Shown here: one piece after another, positions 47,101 through 60,100 of the stretch
Numbering within the stretch: position 1 is the stretch's first letter
Layout of the letters: the number at the start of each line of letters is the position of its first letter
From: Candidula unifasciata
Lineage: Eukaryota > Mollusca > Gastropoda > Stylommatophora > Geomitridae
Reading direction: 5' to 3'
Length of the DNA stretch: 64,000 bases
Assembly: GCA_905116865.2 (NCBI GenBank)
Contig: CAJHNH020000198.1
Span: 137,501-201,500, forward strand
Program-made: the position numbers and the translations under genes
The notes under the pieces: generated by a model
The model's input: only the letters and a program-made list of their open reading frames with translations
Databases searched by the model: none
What the model was told of the DNA's origin: nothing

Positions 47101-50100
47101 TTCTTCACATTCATACGGAATCACAAACACGTCCTCTCACTCCAACTGGTAAACACATACTGTCTAATCAGAACGTGGTCTGACCTTATAGCCAAGTGTT
47201 GGGCTCCCCTTGGCAACACGTGGTCGTTCTCCTTGGGCTCCCCTTGGCAACACGTGGTCGTTCTCCTTGGGCTCCCCTTGGCAACACGTGGTCGTTCCCC
47301 TTGGGCTCCCCTTGGCAACACGTGGTCGTTCCCGTGTTTGAGAACCCGTGTTCTCCGAGTGTCTGGCTTCTCTCGGTTTTCTTGTGACCCCCCAACCTTA
47401 GTATTCAGGGAATCTCCGTGTGAAAATATCCTACATTGCAGCCTCACTCCCGCTGTCTTAACTCTTTATGTCCCATGAAACGCAGTATTCTAGCTTGACA
47501 AGCTAGGTTTTGTAAAACAAATATACAAAACAGAGGGGGGAACACTTGAGGTCGTAGGAACATTACATAACACAATATGTTGATTGGCACCCATAGAAAG
47601 AAGTAGAAAAATAGACGGACAGATCAGAGAAGATAACAGTGGAAAGTTATCGATACCCGACCTCGGAATCGAACCTGTCGCTTCCAGACGATGAAATAGC
47701 GCTGGCTGTGGAAACACGTGTACTAAGATATACAACCGACTTGGCACGCTTCATTAGTCATGTATATCTGGGCCATGCTAAAAAGTTGAATCAGTTTTTA
47801 TATAACCTGTCTCAGAAAGCTGCTCAAAATCAAATGGCAAGATAAGATCCCAAACACTGTGGTTCTTGATAGGGCAAACCTGCTTAGCATCCACACGATA
47901 CTGAAGAATTATCAGCTGCGTTGGGCTGGTCACCTAACCCTCATGCCAGACTATCGCCTCCCAAAGAGAGTATTTTATGGCGAGCTTCAGCAAGGGAAGA
48001 GGTCCCAGGGAGGACAGAAAAAGTGCTATAAGGACACTCTGAAGACTGCTCTCAATTCGTTTGGCATCAACACAGCGAGGTGGGAGGCTGCTTCACAAGA
48101 CTGTTCTGGACGGCGTACGTCCCTCAGACATGGTGCATCAGCTTCACAGGCAGCGGAGGTTGTACAGGCAGAGAAACGGAGACAGACTAGAAAGAACCGT
48201 ACAGCTAATCCCACACTTACTGCGGCGTCCATCTGTTGTCCGCACTGCTCAAGAACTTTCTAGGCTCATACTTGAGAAATGCCGAGACATGATCAACCGT
48301 GCCAGATAGCAAGACAGTTTATGGCCGTTATTTCTTTGTCTTTGATTATATATGATCATGACGTGTTTTCACTATACTAACCACCAAGTAATCAACCAAC
48401 AAAACAGTCTTACGGAAAACGGATTTACCAATTAAAAAAAAAAAAAACCACAACAAATCAGCTAACCAAACGAACATCTAACCAGTCGACCAGCTAAAAA
48501 AAAAATTTTTCTACTAAACAAACCACCAACTACCAAGCTAAGCAAACTATTTAACAATCAACCAACTATCCAACCAAAGGACAAAACAAGCAAAAGAAAA
48601 GTTCAGGATGTGGCTCTGTTGGTGTCCAGTGCTGTCATATGGTCACTTTAATTCAACTAGGAGTCTATTATCATAAACATTTATCAAACAAAACAAAAAG
48701 CAGAACTAAACAGCTTCACAATCTCACAAACAACAAGTGAACGTTGTGGCTAAAAACTTCATCAGCAGATAAAATAAAAAGACAATGTTACGTTTACAAA
48801 CCAGAATACACGAAATCACTTAACCGAAGTCTCTTCAAGAAAAATCATTTTGACTGTCTGGCTAGTTGAAGCTCCGAGGCACGTGTGAATACAGGTATGA
48901 ATACTAATTAGATGATGATTTTTTGTTTTTTGTTTTAGTATCCGTTAGCCGTGAGTTGTTAACCCTTAGGCTCGGTATTATGGATATCGCAACCTTTCAG
49001 CCTTGATTCCATTGTGAATACCGTAAATCTGGGAGAAATGTGGCTTTCCTGCCTACCCCCGGGAGTGAACCCGGACCACAAGGAGTTCGTCACCTGGTCT
49101 CCGCGCAATCCGGTTTAGCCAACTACGCTAGAGAGCTGGGCGTTAGATAATGATAATAATGATGATGTAGAGGGTATGGATCATAACTAAAACAATGTTT
49201 GAAAAAGCTGTGTTAGAAGTTAAGTCCCTTAGGCGAGTTGGAAACCATTGCCATATTACAACTTTTTTTTGGTCTCTTCACAGCCAACCAGTTCAGGAAT
49301 TTCTGATCCGTTTGATGGGCTATCTCAGTAAGTGAAATATATTTTGCATCTTGTCTAATCTGTCTTTACCAATAATATGTTTCTTTTGCCGGCGCTGTGC
49401 TGCAAATATCCAGCATGGAGTTACTAAAACTGCTGAGTCTATAACCATAGGAATAGACATGACACGTCTTAGAAGAGTGCTTGTGTAATAAAGGTAAAGT
49501 CAGGAGACGTGAACCAGCGTCATTGCACTTGGTTAAAAACCGTAAGTGCTCTTCCACCTGTACGGACTGCTGATAGGAAACTGTCCGCCTGTCGCAGTCC
49601 AAACGCAACTCCGTAGCTACAGCGACGTACATAAATTTACCCCAGAGTGTTAACTCTGGTACCCATTTCCTAGAGGCTGGGTGAACCCAGGAAACTGCCC
49701 GGTTTCAAACACCGGCCGTGGACTGCAGCGAGTCGCAGCTGGATTTAAAAGCGAGTCCCCTATCGACTGCGCTAACGCGGTCCCCTACCGGCGTAACATA
49801 AAGAGATCATAAACATGCTGAGATTAGAAGAACGTACGAATGTAACCATTAACTACAGATGATCAATTTACACACCTGGGTAAGCAGGAGAGAAGGGCAG
49901 TCAAAGAGCTGACCAGCTAGCTAATACCTCACTAATGCAAGAATGGACAGAGCCGATATCCTCAAACCTGTACGGACTAGGTTGAGGGATAATGTTGAAT
50001 CTCTGACGCTAACACGACTGCGTGAGCGAGGAGTTGTGCTTGGTGAAGCACGTCTATGTTTTTTTTTAAAATGTAAAGACAGGAGATATTATAACCAACT

Positions 50101-53100
50101 CCTCATTGGAACAATCAGTAGAAGCACCCTGAAGTGACTGCTGCATCGGAGGACTGAGCAAACAAGGGGATGCCCAATGTGCAAAGACATCGATTGTGAT
50201 AACATAACAGCTTCACTCACTAAACAGAGTTTATACATGGTTGGTTGATGTTTCATGGACTCGTGGGAACAAAATGCCATGGACTGCGTTGTGTAGAGAG
50301 GGGGGGGGGGGGCACATCAGGAAGGGAATGAGAATGAAGAAAGAAATGATTGCAGAAAGGATGGAAGCTGAACGTGTGAGATGAAACAGAGTAAACACAA
50401 ATGTAGACAACAACGGCCCTGAAATTATGTGCTCTGATTGTGGAAGACTTCTTGCGCGGTGGGTAGGGGGGGGGGGGGGGGGGTTTGCTAGGTCAGGCTT
50501 GCCGTCGCCATGAGCTGTGAGTCCCATGCCTCCCCATAGTACGGTGGTCTGGAAAGACGAAAAGGTGCCAGGCTGGTTGTTTCTCACAAATCTGGGTTAA
50601 CCCATCTTTTGCTACTCGATTAAAATACATGGTTACCACCATATAACTGGTGCTCCAGTGATGTGTAAAGGCCGAAACGTTACGTTCTGTTGTTTTGTGC
50701 ACCTTTTTCTACTTCCCCATTTTGTTGAGCTTTTTAGTCAAATTTCTCTGGAATTCCTTGGTAAACCCTGCAGAGCGTGGTCTGGAGAGTTGTATATGGT
50801 CAAGTTCTGTACAATGAAGTTATGTTTGGCAGAAAGAATGCAGAATATAGTAGTGTCAGTTTAGAGTTAAGTAGCATGTAATTGGCAGGTGACAAGCATT
50901 CTGAGAGATTTAAAAAAAAAATAGGTGATGGCATTTGTATTTATCTGTAGATACAGTTTGACATGCCATGTGAAGTTTTTAATAAATACTATTAAACATA
51001 AAAAAAAAAAAAAAAAACAGTACGGTGTCGAAGTAAACATAACAGATTGTGGAGTAAACAACTGTACCACTTCTTGACAAAGACCCTATTAGAGAGAAAC
51101 ACGTGTGATGTTGACCACGGACTCAGGTGCCACTTAAGCTGTACCATTATTCTTTCAGCATCTTAGACCGGAAGACAAGTCCACGGTCCATTACTCCTTC
51201 CAGGATACTGTAAATAATTGTTATAAAAGGCCCTTTTCTACGCCTTTAGGGGGGGGGGGGGATATAGGACCAGACCTATATTTTGATAGACAAATTAGCA
51301 CTTAGTGGGTGATGTGGTATGCATCACGTCAGCCGCCTTTACTTCCCAGGACTGGACCTGGTACCCACTCAAGGCTGAGTCGATTTGGCAGTCAAGGTCA
51401 TTTAAAAAAAAAAAGCAAAAGTCAGGAGCAAATAGATCACCACAGTGTGGTGAGAGTGATGCAGCGAGAAGTGACAAGGAGATCTGGCCGATACTCGAAG
51501 CTCCTGGGAAAGGCAAGACGGATGTATATTCAGAATGCTTCTGGCACCAATAATATCCTAACTCTGCTCTGGCTGCTGAAGATGGGGACGTAGCCCTTTT
51601 GGGAATGCCCCCGAAAGATGTGATGTCAGTTCTTGATTCAGCTTAACTCTGTCACGATCTAACAGTTTTTGATGTTTGTATTTGAAATGACTTTTATTCC
51701 ACAGGAGCTGCAAAAGGCAAGAGCTACAGCTTGAACCCAAAGTAAGAGAAACATAAAGATAACAGGTTATGGTTTCTGTGTCGGATTGAATATGTTATGG
51801 TTTCTGTATTGGATTGAAACTGCATATAAGTTGGGCTTCTTTGTTTTATTTCTATTTTTTTGCGAGCATTGGCAACAGACATTTTCTCCAGGCCATGGAG
51901 GTGTGTTGGGAAACGGAGAGGCAGACGGACTAGCTGGTTCTGCAAGAGTTGTTGGTGAATTGAGGCATGGCAAGCTAATTGTTGTAAATATCCTGTGAGT
52001 AAGAGGCGCGCAGGCACACATAGCTCGACCTGGTCTGAGGAAACTGTTGTTGCGTGAAGTGACCAGGGGACCTAACCGACGCTCAACACTCAAGGGAAAT
52101 GTCAGACTGATGTACAATCAGACTGCGACAGGTTTCATGGGAGCTGGTACTTTGCGCCTGCTGCTGAAGATAGGGACGGAGCGGTTACGGGAATTACGTT
52201 GTGATGTCGATTCTTAATTCAACATACAATAGTTGTGAGTTGAGTTGAGTTGATTCAAGAACCGACATCACAGCACTCGATGCTTTAAGCGCTCCGTCCC
52301 CATATTCAGCAGCCAGTGAAGAGTTCCGATACTAATGGTGCCAGTAGCTTTCTGATTAAATGTCCGCCTTGCCTTTCCTCTGAACCTCGAGCATCTTCCA
52401 GAACCTCTCGTCACTCCCCGCTGCATCAATCTCACCAGACTGTGGTGATCCATCTGCTCCTCCGAACTGTACACGCTCTCCAACAAGACACTAACCACGT
52501 CTGCCTTATCATGTATTAGTATTTGACCAAGTTGTGCAGAGCCAGCCAGTCTGTCCGCCTGTTTATTTCCCAACACACCGGCATATCCCAGAGAAAAAAA
52601 ATACAAATAGTTGCGAGTTTGCAAGCCTAAGTGATATTGCAGTGAATTCTGTTGCTTGCCAAGTTTGTGGGCTGAATGCTTCTCCCTCTTAAAGCAGATA
52701 CAAGAAAAGAAACTCTTAAACCCATTTGGGCGCCAGTCAAAAGATTCTGGAGTCATATTTTCAAGGACTACTCGGCGCTGGGTTGGTTATATCTGCAACA
52801 CACTGGCCGCCTTTACTTTCCAGGATTCGAACTAGGAGCTATTTAAGGCCTGATCAACCAAGGAGCCAATGACTTTAACCATTTTTTTTTACTCCATGCA
52901 ATATCCAGAATGTCTTTGTACTGGAACTCACAGGGGAAAAGAGATGAAAGCAGACCAAAAAGTTAACAAGTGAAGTTAACAAGATGGGGAAGACGCACAA
53001 GTAGCTGCATGCAATAGCGAATTATAGAAAAACTTGGCACTATGAAATATGTAAGAGAAGAAATGAGCAGATTTGCAGACGTCAGAAGACTATTGGCAGT

Positions 53101-56100
53101 GGTAAAACGTCGCAAGCTAGCTTAGTTGGGGCACGTTGTAAGACATTCCATTGCAAAGACTGTACTTCAAGAAGGACCATTTCGGGGGGGGGGGGGGGGG
53201 GGTGGTCGGTTGGTGGTTGGGGAGGTGTGTGTGTGTGAGGGGTGGGAGCGCCTCAAAGTAGAAGAGAGGTTGAGGTTGGGGCAAAGAAGAACCTGGAATC
53301 AGAACATCAAGATACTGATAGGTCCTAATTGTTTAACTAACAGAAGACAGAGAAAGATGGCGGGTCTTGTGTGCTAGTGCCTCCAACAATTCACCTCCAT
53401 GACCCTAACGGGTCAAGGGTTATTGTGTATTTTTCTGTTCTAAGGCACGCGCGGTTGTTCAGTATGCTGGAATGTTGTGGAGTTTTTTGGTGCAGCAGTT
53501 GCTTCAATCCTTATCCTTTTTGGTCGTCCTCTACCTGTTAGTGTTTCAACTTTCATGTTAAACGCTCTCGTTTCTGTCATCATTGGATTCAATGTCCTTA
53601 AATGGCCAAACATTTTCAATCCGGATTTTTCAGGGAATTTTATTATTGATATTGTTCAAATAGTCATTGTTATGTCTTCATTTCTCAGATAATCTCTTGG
53701 AGTTTTGTTCACTTCCTTTCTCAGAAATTTTTTATTGTGCAGGTGGTCAGTTTTCTGTCGTGTTCGGTATCTTAGCCTGACTCTGATAGGACACAGTGGG
53801 TATGAAGACCGCATTTCTAGTTTATCTTCTTGTCTCTTTTGGGATAGCTTGATGATTCAATATGTGGGGCAGTTGATAAAGTCACACTGTCGGCTTTGTG
53901 GCACTTACTAAGTCAAAAGTAAAGATCCCTTTTTTCACGCCCCAGGGGCATCGATCATATAGGAAGAGCACCCATATTTGTACAGATAAATCCGCACTAG
54001 GTGAGTAATGTGGTCAGCATTACGCCGGACGTCTTTACTTCCCTACAACATCCATCTTGGCAACCATTTTACGTGGCCCTTACTAACTGATACAAATTTA
54101 AAAGCAATTTTTTTAAATTGTTGTTCACGGTTTGCTACATTTGTGTAACTTTTAATCATTTAGCATTGTTTTGTTTCAATCATGTTTGATTGTCGGTCCG
54201 CAGGAAAAGGCGGTTTAAATCAAACAACGTCTGCGTCAGAAGTTTAGCAGAAATGAACCCATTCCAGGTAAACTTACCGAAGTTGTGTCCCCTTGTTGCA
54301 CTGCAAGAGAGTCAGCCAACCGATGCAGGATCGAACTCTGATCCTCCACTGGCCCAGAGTAAAGCAGCACCAGCCAGGAATGACCCCCAGGGACCTGTTG
54401 ATACAAGTTCCTGTTTAGAGTCGCAGGAAGTTGGGTCAAAACAGGCAGGAGAAAGCCTCGAGAAGACACACAAGGTGCGAGAGGACTGTGATCAACCCGA
54501 GAATGTTGTGCTGGAAAAGTTTTCGTACGATGATCAGAGTTCACTGTCACCAATCCAGCAGAAGTTGGAGAAGAAGGAGCAGGTAGCTGTGCAGCGAAAG
54601 ATAAATCACCAGTGCTACAAACATTCGGAGACTGTAGAGGGTTTCAGATACGAGTGTCGAGAATCTCGGCCGAATCTTCCGCTTCTGGAGCAGCCTTCAC
54701 AGCAGGCTCAGGTTACCGAGGAAGCACAGCCGTTAAATTTATCGTCCTCGCATAATCTTCATCCAGGAATCTCGCAGCAACCTTCGCCAGGAGGTCACCC
54801 TCCTCAACAATTGCAGAAGACTTCGTTGCAGAGGGAGGATGTTTTTCAGAACATAAGAACACCAAGCCACCAACAGAAGGATGGCCAGCAACAGACACAA
54901 CCGTCAGTAAGTCAAGAAACAGATATAGGCAACAATAAAACGAGCAGTTTGACTGAGAAGAAGAAGTTTGGCCAGTGTTGGAGTGATGACTCTTTGAATC
55001 CTAAAGTAGGTTTTAGCAGAGATGTTAACTTTACTATGTTGCCTAGTTTTAACGTGTTTGGGAGCGTTACCGATGCAACAGGGACCTGCGAGAAATCTGA
55101 GGGAGAATTAGGATTTCTGTTGAAGGATGCTCTCAAAATACTGCCCAGTATTGACGAGGAGGCAAGTGATTTGACAGCCTTGCAGTGTTCGGCGAAAGAT
55201 GTTTGTTACATTAAGAAACCTTTGAGCCAGAGTGATGTTAAAAGACACACAGGTTTGGCATTGCCATCTGGCAGGCAGGTTCAAGGATGCCAGGCTAGTA
55301 GTTTGATGTCGGTATCCTCGGAACAGCTGGTTCCTTGTGTGGTTGGCCTCGGCGGAGCTCACTCCCTCCTGGGAAACACCCAGTCACCGGTGCAGAAGGT
55401 TCGGGAAACACATTCAGTGGGGACAAGTGCGAATATGTACAGTGCGGTCAAACTAAATGCGACCAACAACACTTCGCACGTCGGAGACGTCAAACCGAAT
55501 GTTCTTGTAGGCAACAGCACGCTCCAAGCAGTTCATCCAGCAATGTTTTCAGGACTTGAGAAGCCGTCACCAGTCTCTTTAGGAACTCCTGTAATCCTGT
55601 ATCCCGCAAGTACATTCCCATCAAATGATAGCTCTCTGGCTTCGTTGTCAAGCCTGGTACAAAACATCGTTTACAACTCCTTCGGTAGCACCATGAAACC
55701 TCTCTCGCTGACTCCAATAACGTCGAGATGTATCCCATGCAACGCTCCACCTCCTCCTGCCATGTCTGCAGTGACATCAGACAACAGTTCCCAGAAGAAG
55801 TCGATTGCTGCAGCGTTACCAGTTCTCTCTAGTCAGCTGAGTGCAGCGAGACCAACCATTCTTCCGTTCTACATTAGTCATATAGCAGACAGCAATATGA
55901 CGAAGTTTACCCATCCGCTGGGGTTGTCCCGAATTAGTGGCCAACCATGGACGAACACCCTGACAACCTCCACAGCTATTGACCCACCAGTGACTTTTGG
56001 CAGCATCTCTGGTCAGGCACAGTTACAAAATACCTCGCTTCCTACGATTCACCGCCAACCGGTTATCCCAGGCGTCACCTTTGGAAACAGATCACCTGCC

Positions 56101-57094
56101 ACCAGATTCACTAATCCCTCATCCGTTGCTCAGGAGAAAACCACAGGCGTGTTCTCAGGATTAAGTACAGAGTTTCCAGAATCATCTCAGAATAGAAATA
56201 AAACTGCCCTGTCTCCAAGTGTCGCTTCTACTCTGGCAAATGTCAAAGATCAGGATGAAGAGAAGAAACAATCAGATTATTTTGTGCAGTCCTTGGGCAG
56301 CGCACCACTTGTGGCCCAAGCTGACAACGCATACATACAGCCTGACTTATATAGAAGGTGGCGTTGGGTTCCTGGTTCGAAGCAAGCAGGTGCAACTGAA
56401 AACCAGTCTGACCAAATAGAACAGACTGTAACTTCATGCGACACCAAGGAGAAACCATCATGTTTATTGACAAATACAAGGAATGCAAGGGCAAACTTCC
56501 ACACTGTTGAAGCTAGTTCTGAGATGGAGGCCTCAATGTCCCTACTGCCAGGTACCATCTTGAATTCCCTTTTGGCAAACAAAGATGAAAAAAATAGCGG
56601 GAAGAAGCGAAGTGGAGGGCAAAAGATCAAGAATGTTAATAATGATGATACTGTAGATGTCACTGTAAAAGAAGATGACAAAACAGATTCACAGGATGAC
56701 GGTACTGTAGATTTGGCTTCGTCACGCCAAGAGGAGGGCAAACAGCAAGACAGTGGTATAAAAGATACGCCAAAGAAGAAAAGAAGAGTCAAAGATGGGG
56801 CCAGTACATCGAAGACTAAACCAACGGCTGTGACGTCCTCCAATAAATCCTCCCAGCGTCGTCAGCTGTCCTGCCCCGCCTGTGGCATGGTGTTCCTCTC
56901 GTGCATGGATCTGCTGGTGCACCGGCTGGAGCAGCATGGGCACGTTTGTGGGGAGTGCGACAGTCGATTCTTGACCTTGTCCAGGCTGCAGCAGCACAAG
57001 GACGCGGACCATCCCCTGATGTTGATCTGTCCACAGTGTCAGTATCACACGTTCAGGAGAAGTGAGCTGTTGGAGCATGTCTGGTGGGTGTTTG

Positions 57095-57169
<75 letters not shown>

Positions 57170-60100
57170 CTCTCTTTCTCTCTCTGTCTCTCTCTCTCTC
57201 TCCCTCTGCCCTGTATGTGTAATCTGGTAATCCTAGTTTCAGCTTCATAGCAAACGGGTCACCCCATAGTTGCTCCGCTCCTGTGCCAAGGAAAAACACA
57301 CGTAGCTCAAAGTGTCCCGCCATGCACTCAACTCAGAAGCTGGGCGACGAAACTATAACCTTTCAGTCTACAAATGGAGCAAAAAATGCAACGGCCACCG
57401 TCTGGCAGGAAAAAAAAGGTGGCCGTGCCTAGCGTCCATTTTGACCTGAAGCATTATATGAGGGATAATAAACCGTCACCCCAGCAGTACCCTCATTATT
57501 AGCTGGGGAAGGGACTTGGGACATTACATCCACCAGCAGGCGTCGCCCCTACAACGACCTGCCTGCCATCGTTAACGACTGTTCACCCAACAGCCATGCA
57601 GTTCTTTGGCACGAAGGAGACACCTTGAACTTGGGTTTCGGACTGCCGACTCCCTACAAGATGTTATTTTATGTTTTGTTATCACAATTGATGTCACTGC
57701 ACATTGGTCATACCCATGCGTGCTCATTTCTCTGAAGCAGCAGCCACTCCAAAGTACTTCTACTAATTGTCCACATGAGAAGCTGGTTATATTGTCTCCT
57801 TTCTCGGCCTCGAAGACGGCAAAGACATGCATCACCATGCTTAACTCCTGTGTCACGCAATCGTGTTAGTGTCAGGGATTCCTCATTCTCAACTAGTCCA
57901 GTCTATACAGCGTTGTCCATGCTTTTTCCCGCAATCATTAGTGCAGTGCTTGCCAGTTGGTCCGCTCGCCCATTTCCCTTCACGCCCGCATGACCCGGTG
58001 TGTAGATCCAGGTTACGGAGGTTAAGTGCTTTCCATCCATTCAGAGCGCATACTGTCTGTTGCCTGTATGTGTGTGTGTGTCGTTGGTAATCAAGTCTGT
58101 CGACAGCCATCTTTCTTCTGCAGTAGCAATCTTACATCCCATGTCATCTACGTGCGATCCCCGTGTGGGTTTCATGACCCCATTTAGGGTGGGAGGGCGA
58201 GGCATGAAAAGAACAACGGCCCCTTTAAAGTATGTCGTAAAAGCCGACTTATTAGGGACGTTTCCTTTAAAGACAGAATGTATCTGCCTGAGGGGTAAGG
58301 TACCAACGGTCAACGATACAAATAAATAAGATACATACAATTGATGTGCACGCAAAACTCAAGGCCTGAAACAAGACTGCCTAGAAGTGGACGAACAACC
58401 AAAACCTACGGCCGGAGTTTACAGGCCGGTGACGACCAAGAAAGAGAAGTTGATCGACCTTTGTCGGTTCTCTTGTCTCATGGACTCTCAGTCTCATGGA
58501 CTCTCAGTCTCATAGACTCTCAGTCTCATGGACTCTCAGTCTCATGGACTCTCAGTCTCATAGACTCTCAGTCTCATGGACTCTCAGTCTCATAGACTCT
58601 CAGTCTCATAGACTCTCAGTCTCATAGACTCTCAGTCTCATGGACTCTCAGTCTCATAGACTCTCAGTCTCATAGACTCTCAGTCTCATAGACTCTCAGT
58701 CTCATAGACTCTCAGTCTCATAGACTCTCAGTCTCATAGACTCTCAGTCTCATGGACTCTCAGTCTCATAGACTCTCAGTCTCATAGACTCTCAGTCTCA
58801 TGGACTCTCAGTCTCATAGACTCTCAGTCTCATGGACTCTCAGTCTCATAGACTCTCAGTCTCATGGATTCTGTCTAATAGTCGATGTCATTTGCTTCTG
58901 TCCCAAATGCCGTGGTGTAGCAGTTAGATTCTCGCCTGAGGAACGGAAGGTTGTTGGTTCAGTTCCTGACGAAGGTTTAGTCCAAGGTCGACCAAACCTT
59001 AGATGGGTACCAGTTACAGTCCTAGGAGGTAAAGGCGACCGGGGTGACGCTCGCCAGAGGAACGGAAGGTTGTTGGTTCAGTTCCTGACGAGGCCTTGGC
59101 TCTAAGGTCGACCACACTTCACATGAGTACAAGGTACAATGCTAGTAGGTAAAGGCGGCCGGGTGGTGTTAACCACTTACCTGCCGAATGTCAATTGGTC
59201 TATAAAATATAGATCCTGCCCTATATGCCCAATACGTCTGAAGGCGTGAGAAAAGGATCCTTTACTTCTCATAGGTCTCATACATTGGGCCGAACAAACA
59301 TGCAACCAACCGCCAGACATGAAGAGCTTTGACCTCTGCCCTCTGTGCCTCTTAGACTCAACGGGAAAGACACCTTGCTAACTGTCAGTCCTATAATCTT
59401 GTATACTGCAGCATATTAGTCATTATGTTTGCCTACATTGATTGAGTGAATGAATAGCATACCCGAACACGTTCGTCATCCAAGTCTGCACAGTCTTGAG
59501 TTCACAAAGCAGTTTTAATTTGACCATTTCAGGGTAGTCCACGCTACCAGCACGGATGAAACTGACTCCAACAAAGATGAGCGCCATGGCTGTGCTGTCA
59601 TAGATAGTACTTTCACCGAATCTTTGTGTGATCCAGAAGACGGTTTTATCAATTCTTCCATGTGTGCATCAGGTGATGCCGAAGTGGTTCAGGAGATACG
59701 TAATGAAGATTCTTCCAGGAAAGGGTTAGAACCAGGACAAGATGAATCTTTGGGGAAACAAACAAATGGCTGCACCAAAGAGGACAATGCTATATATCAT
59801 CGAGGCCGTGCTGAAAATTATCAGATTTTTGTGGGTGATAAGGAAAATCAAGAAATAAGTAGACTGTCTTTGTGCGAGGGGGAATTTTTAAAGGATTTGG
59901 TTGTTACCGATCCTGAAAAAGCAAATTCCGGCCCTGTCTTCCCATCATTCAGTAGGGAAAATAGCGAGGTAATTAGGCCAGACCTTGACTCAATGAGCGC
60001 AATGTTTGCCCAAGTTAGTCAATACTGCCAACTTGACAGTTCCGACTTTCTGTACCTCTCCGACAATCCTGCCTCCGAGAGTGAAGAGCCGCGTCTAGTG

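Larger units (their letters stand above)
46656..49283 (+). other. Zinc-finger gene intron 2
   Basis: Carries a four-copy 34-bp repeat, a tRNA-like segment, a well-preserved RT/zinc-knuckle retroelement end and a reverse family-2 SINE. 46656-47200 and 48310-48940 show nothing recognisable beyond short A-rich runs. Confidence 0.65.
49328..51704 (+). other. Zinc-finger gene intron 3
   Basis: Contains tRNA-like DNA at 49680-49795, an RNase H remnant (49940-50200), G-runs (50300, 50466), a family-3 repeat (51225-51400), an RNase H tail (51420-51640) and a possible alternative exon (51159-51209). Confidence 0.6.
51742..54203 (+). other. Zinc-finger gene intron 4
   Basis: Retroelement graveyard: RNase H pieces in both orientations (51860-52600), RT tails in both orientations (52965-53830), a G-run (53187) and a family-3 repeat. 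Ends at acceptor GGTCCGCAG. Confidence 0.65.
57084..59532 (+). other. Zinc-finger gene intron 5
   Basis: A CT tract follows the donor by 13 bases. Further on are a shared repeat (57225-57310), a reverse RNase H piece, a 16-bp minisatellite and tRNA-like/family-3 repeats. Confidence 0.85.

Noticed and set aside
47859..48263. Zinc-finger-like small protein (CPHCSRTF end)
   Set aside because: Matches the well-known LINE ORF2 C-terminus with its terminal zinc finger, truncated by a stop.
54236..57323. Minus-strand ORFs across exon 5, up to 188 codons
   Set aside because: Shadows of the long coding exon.
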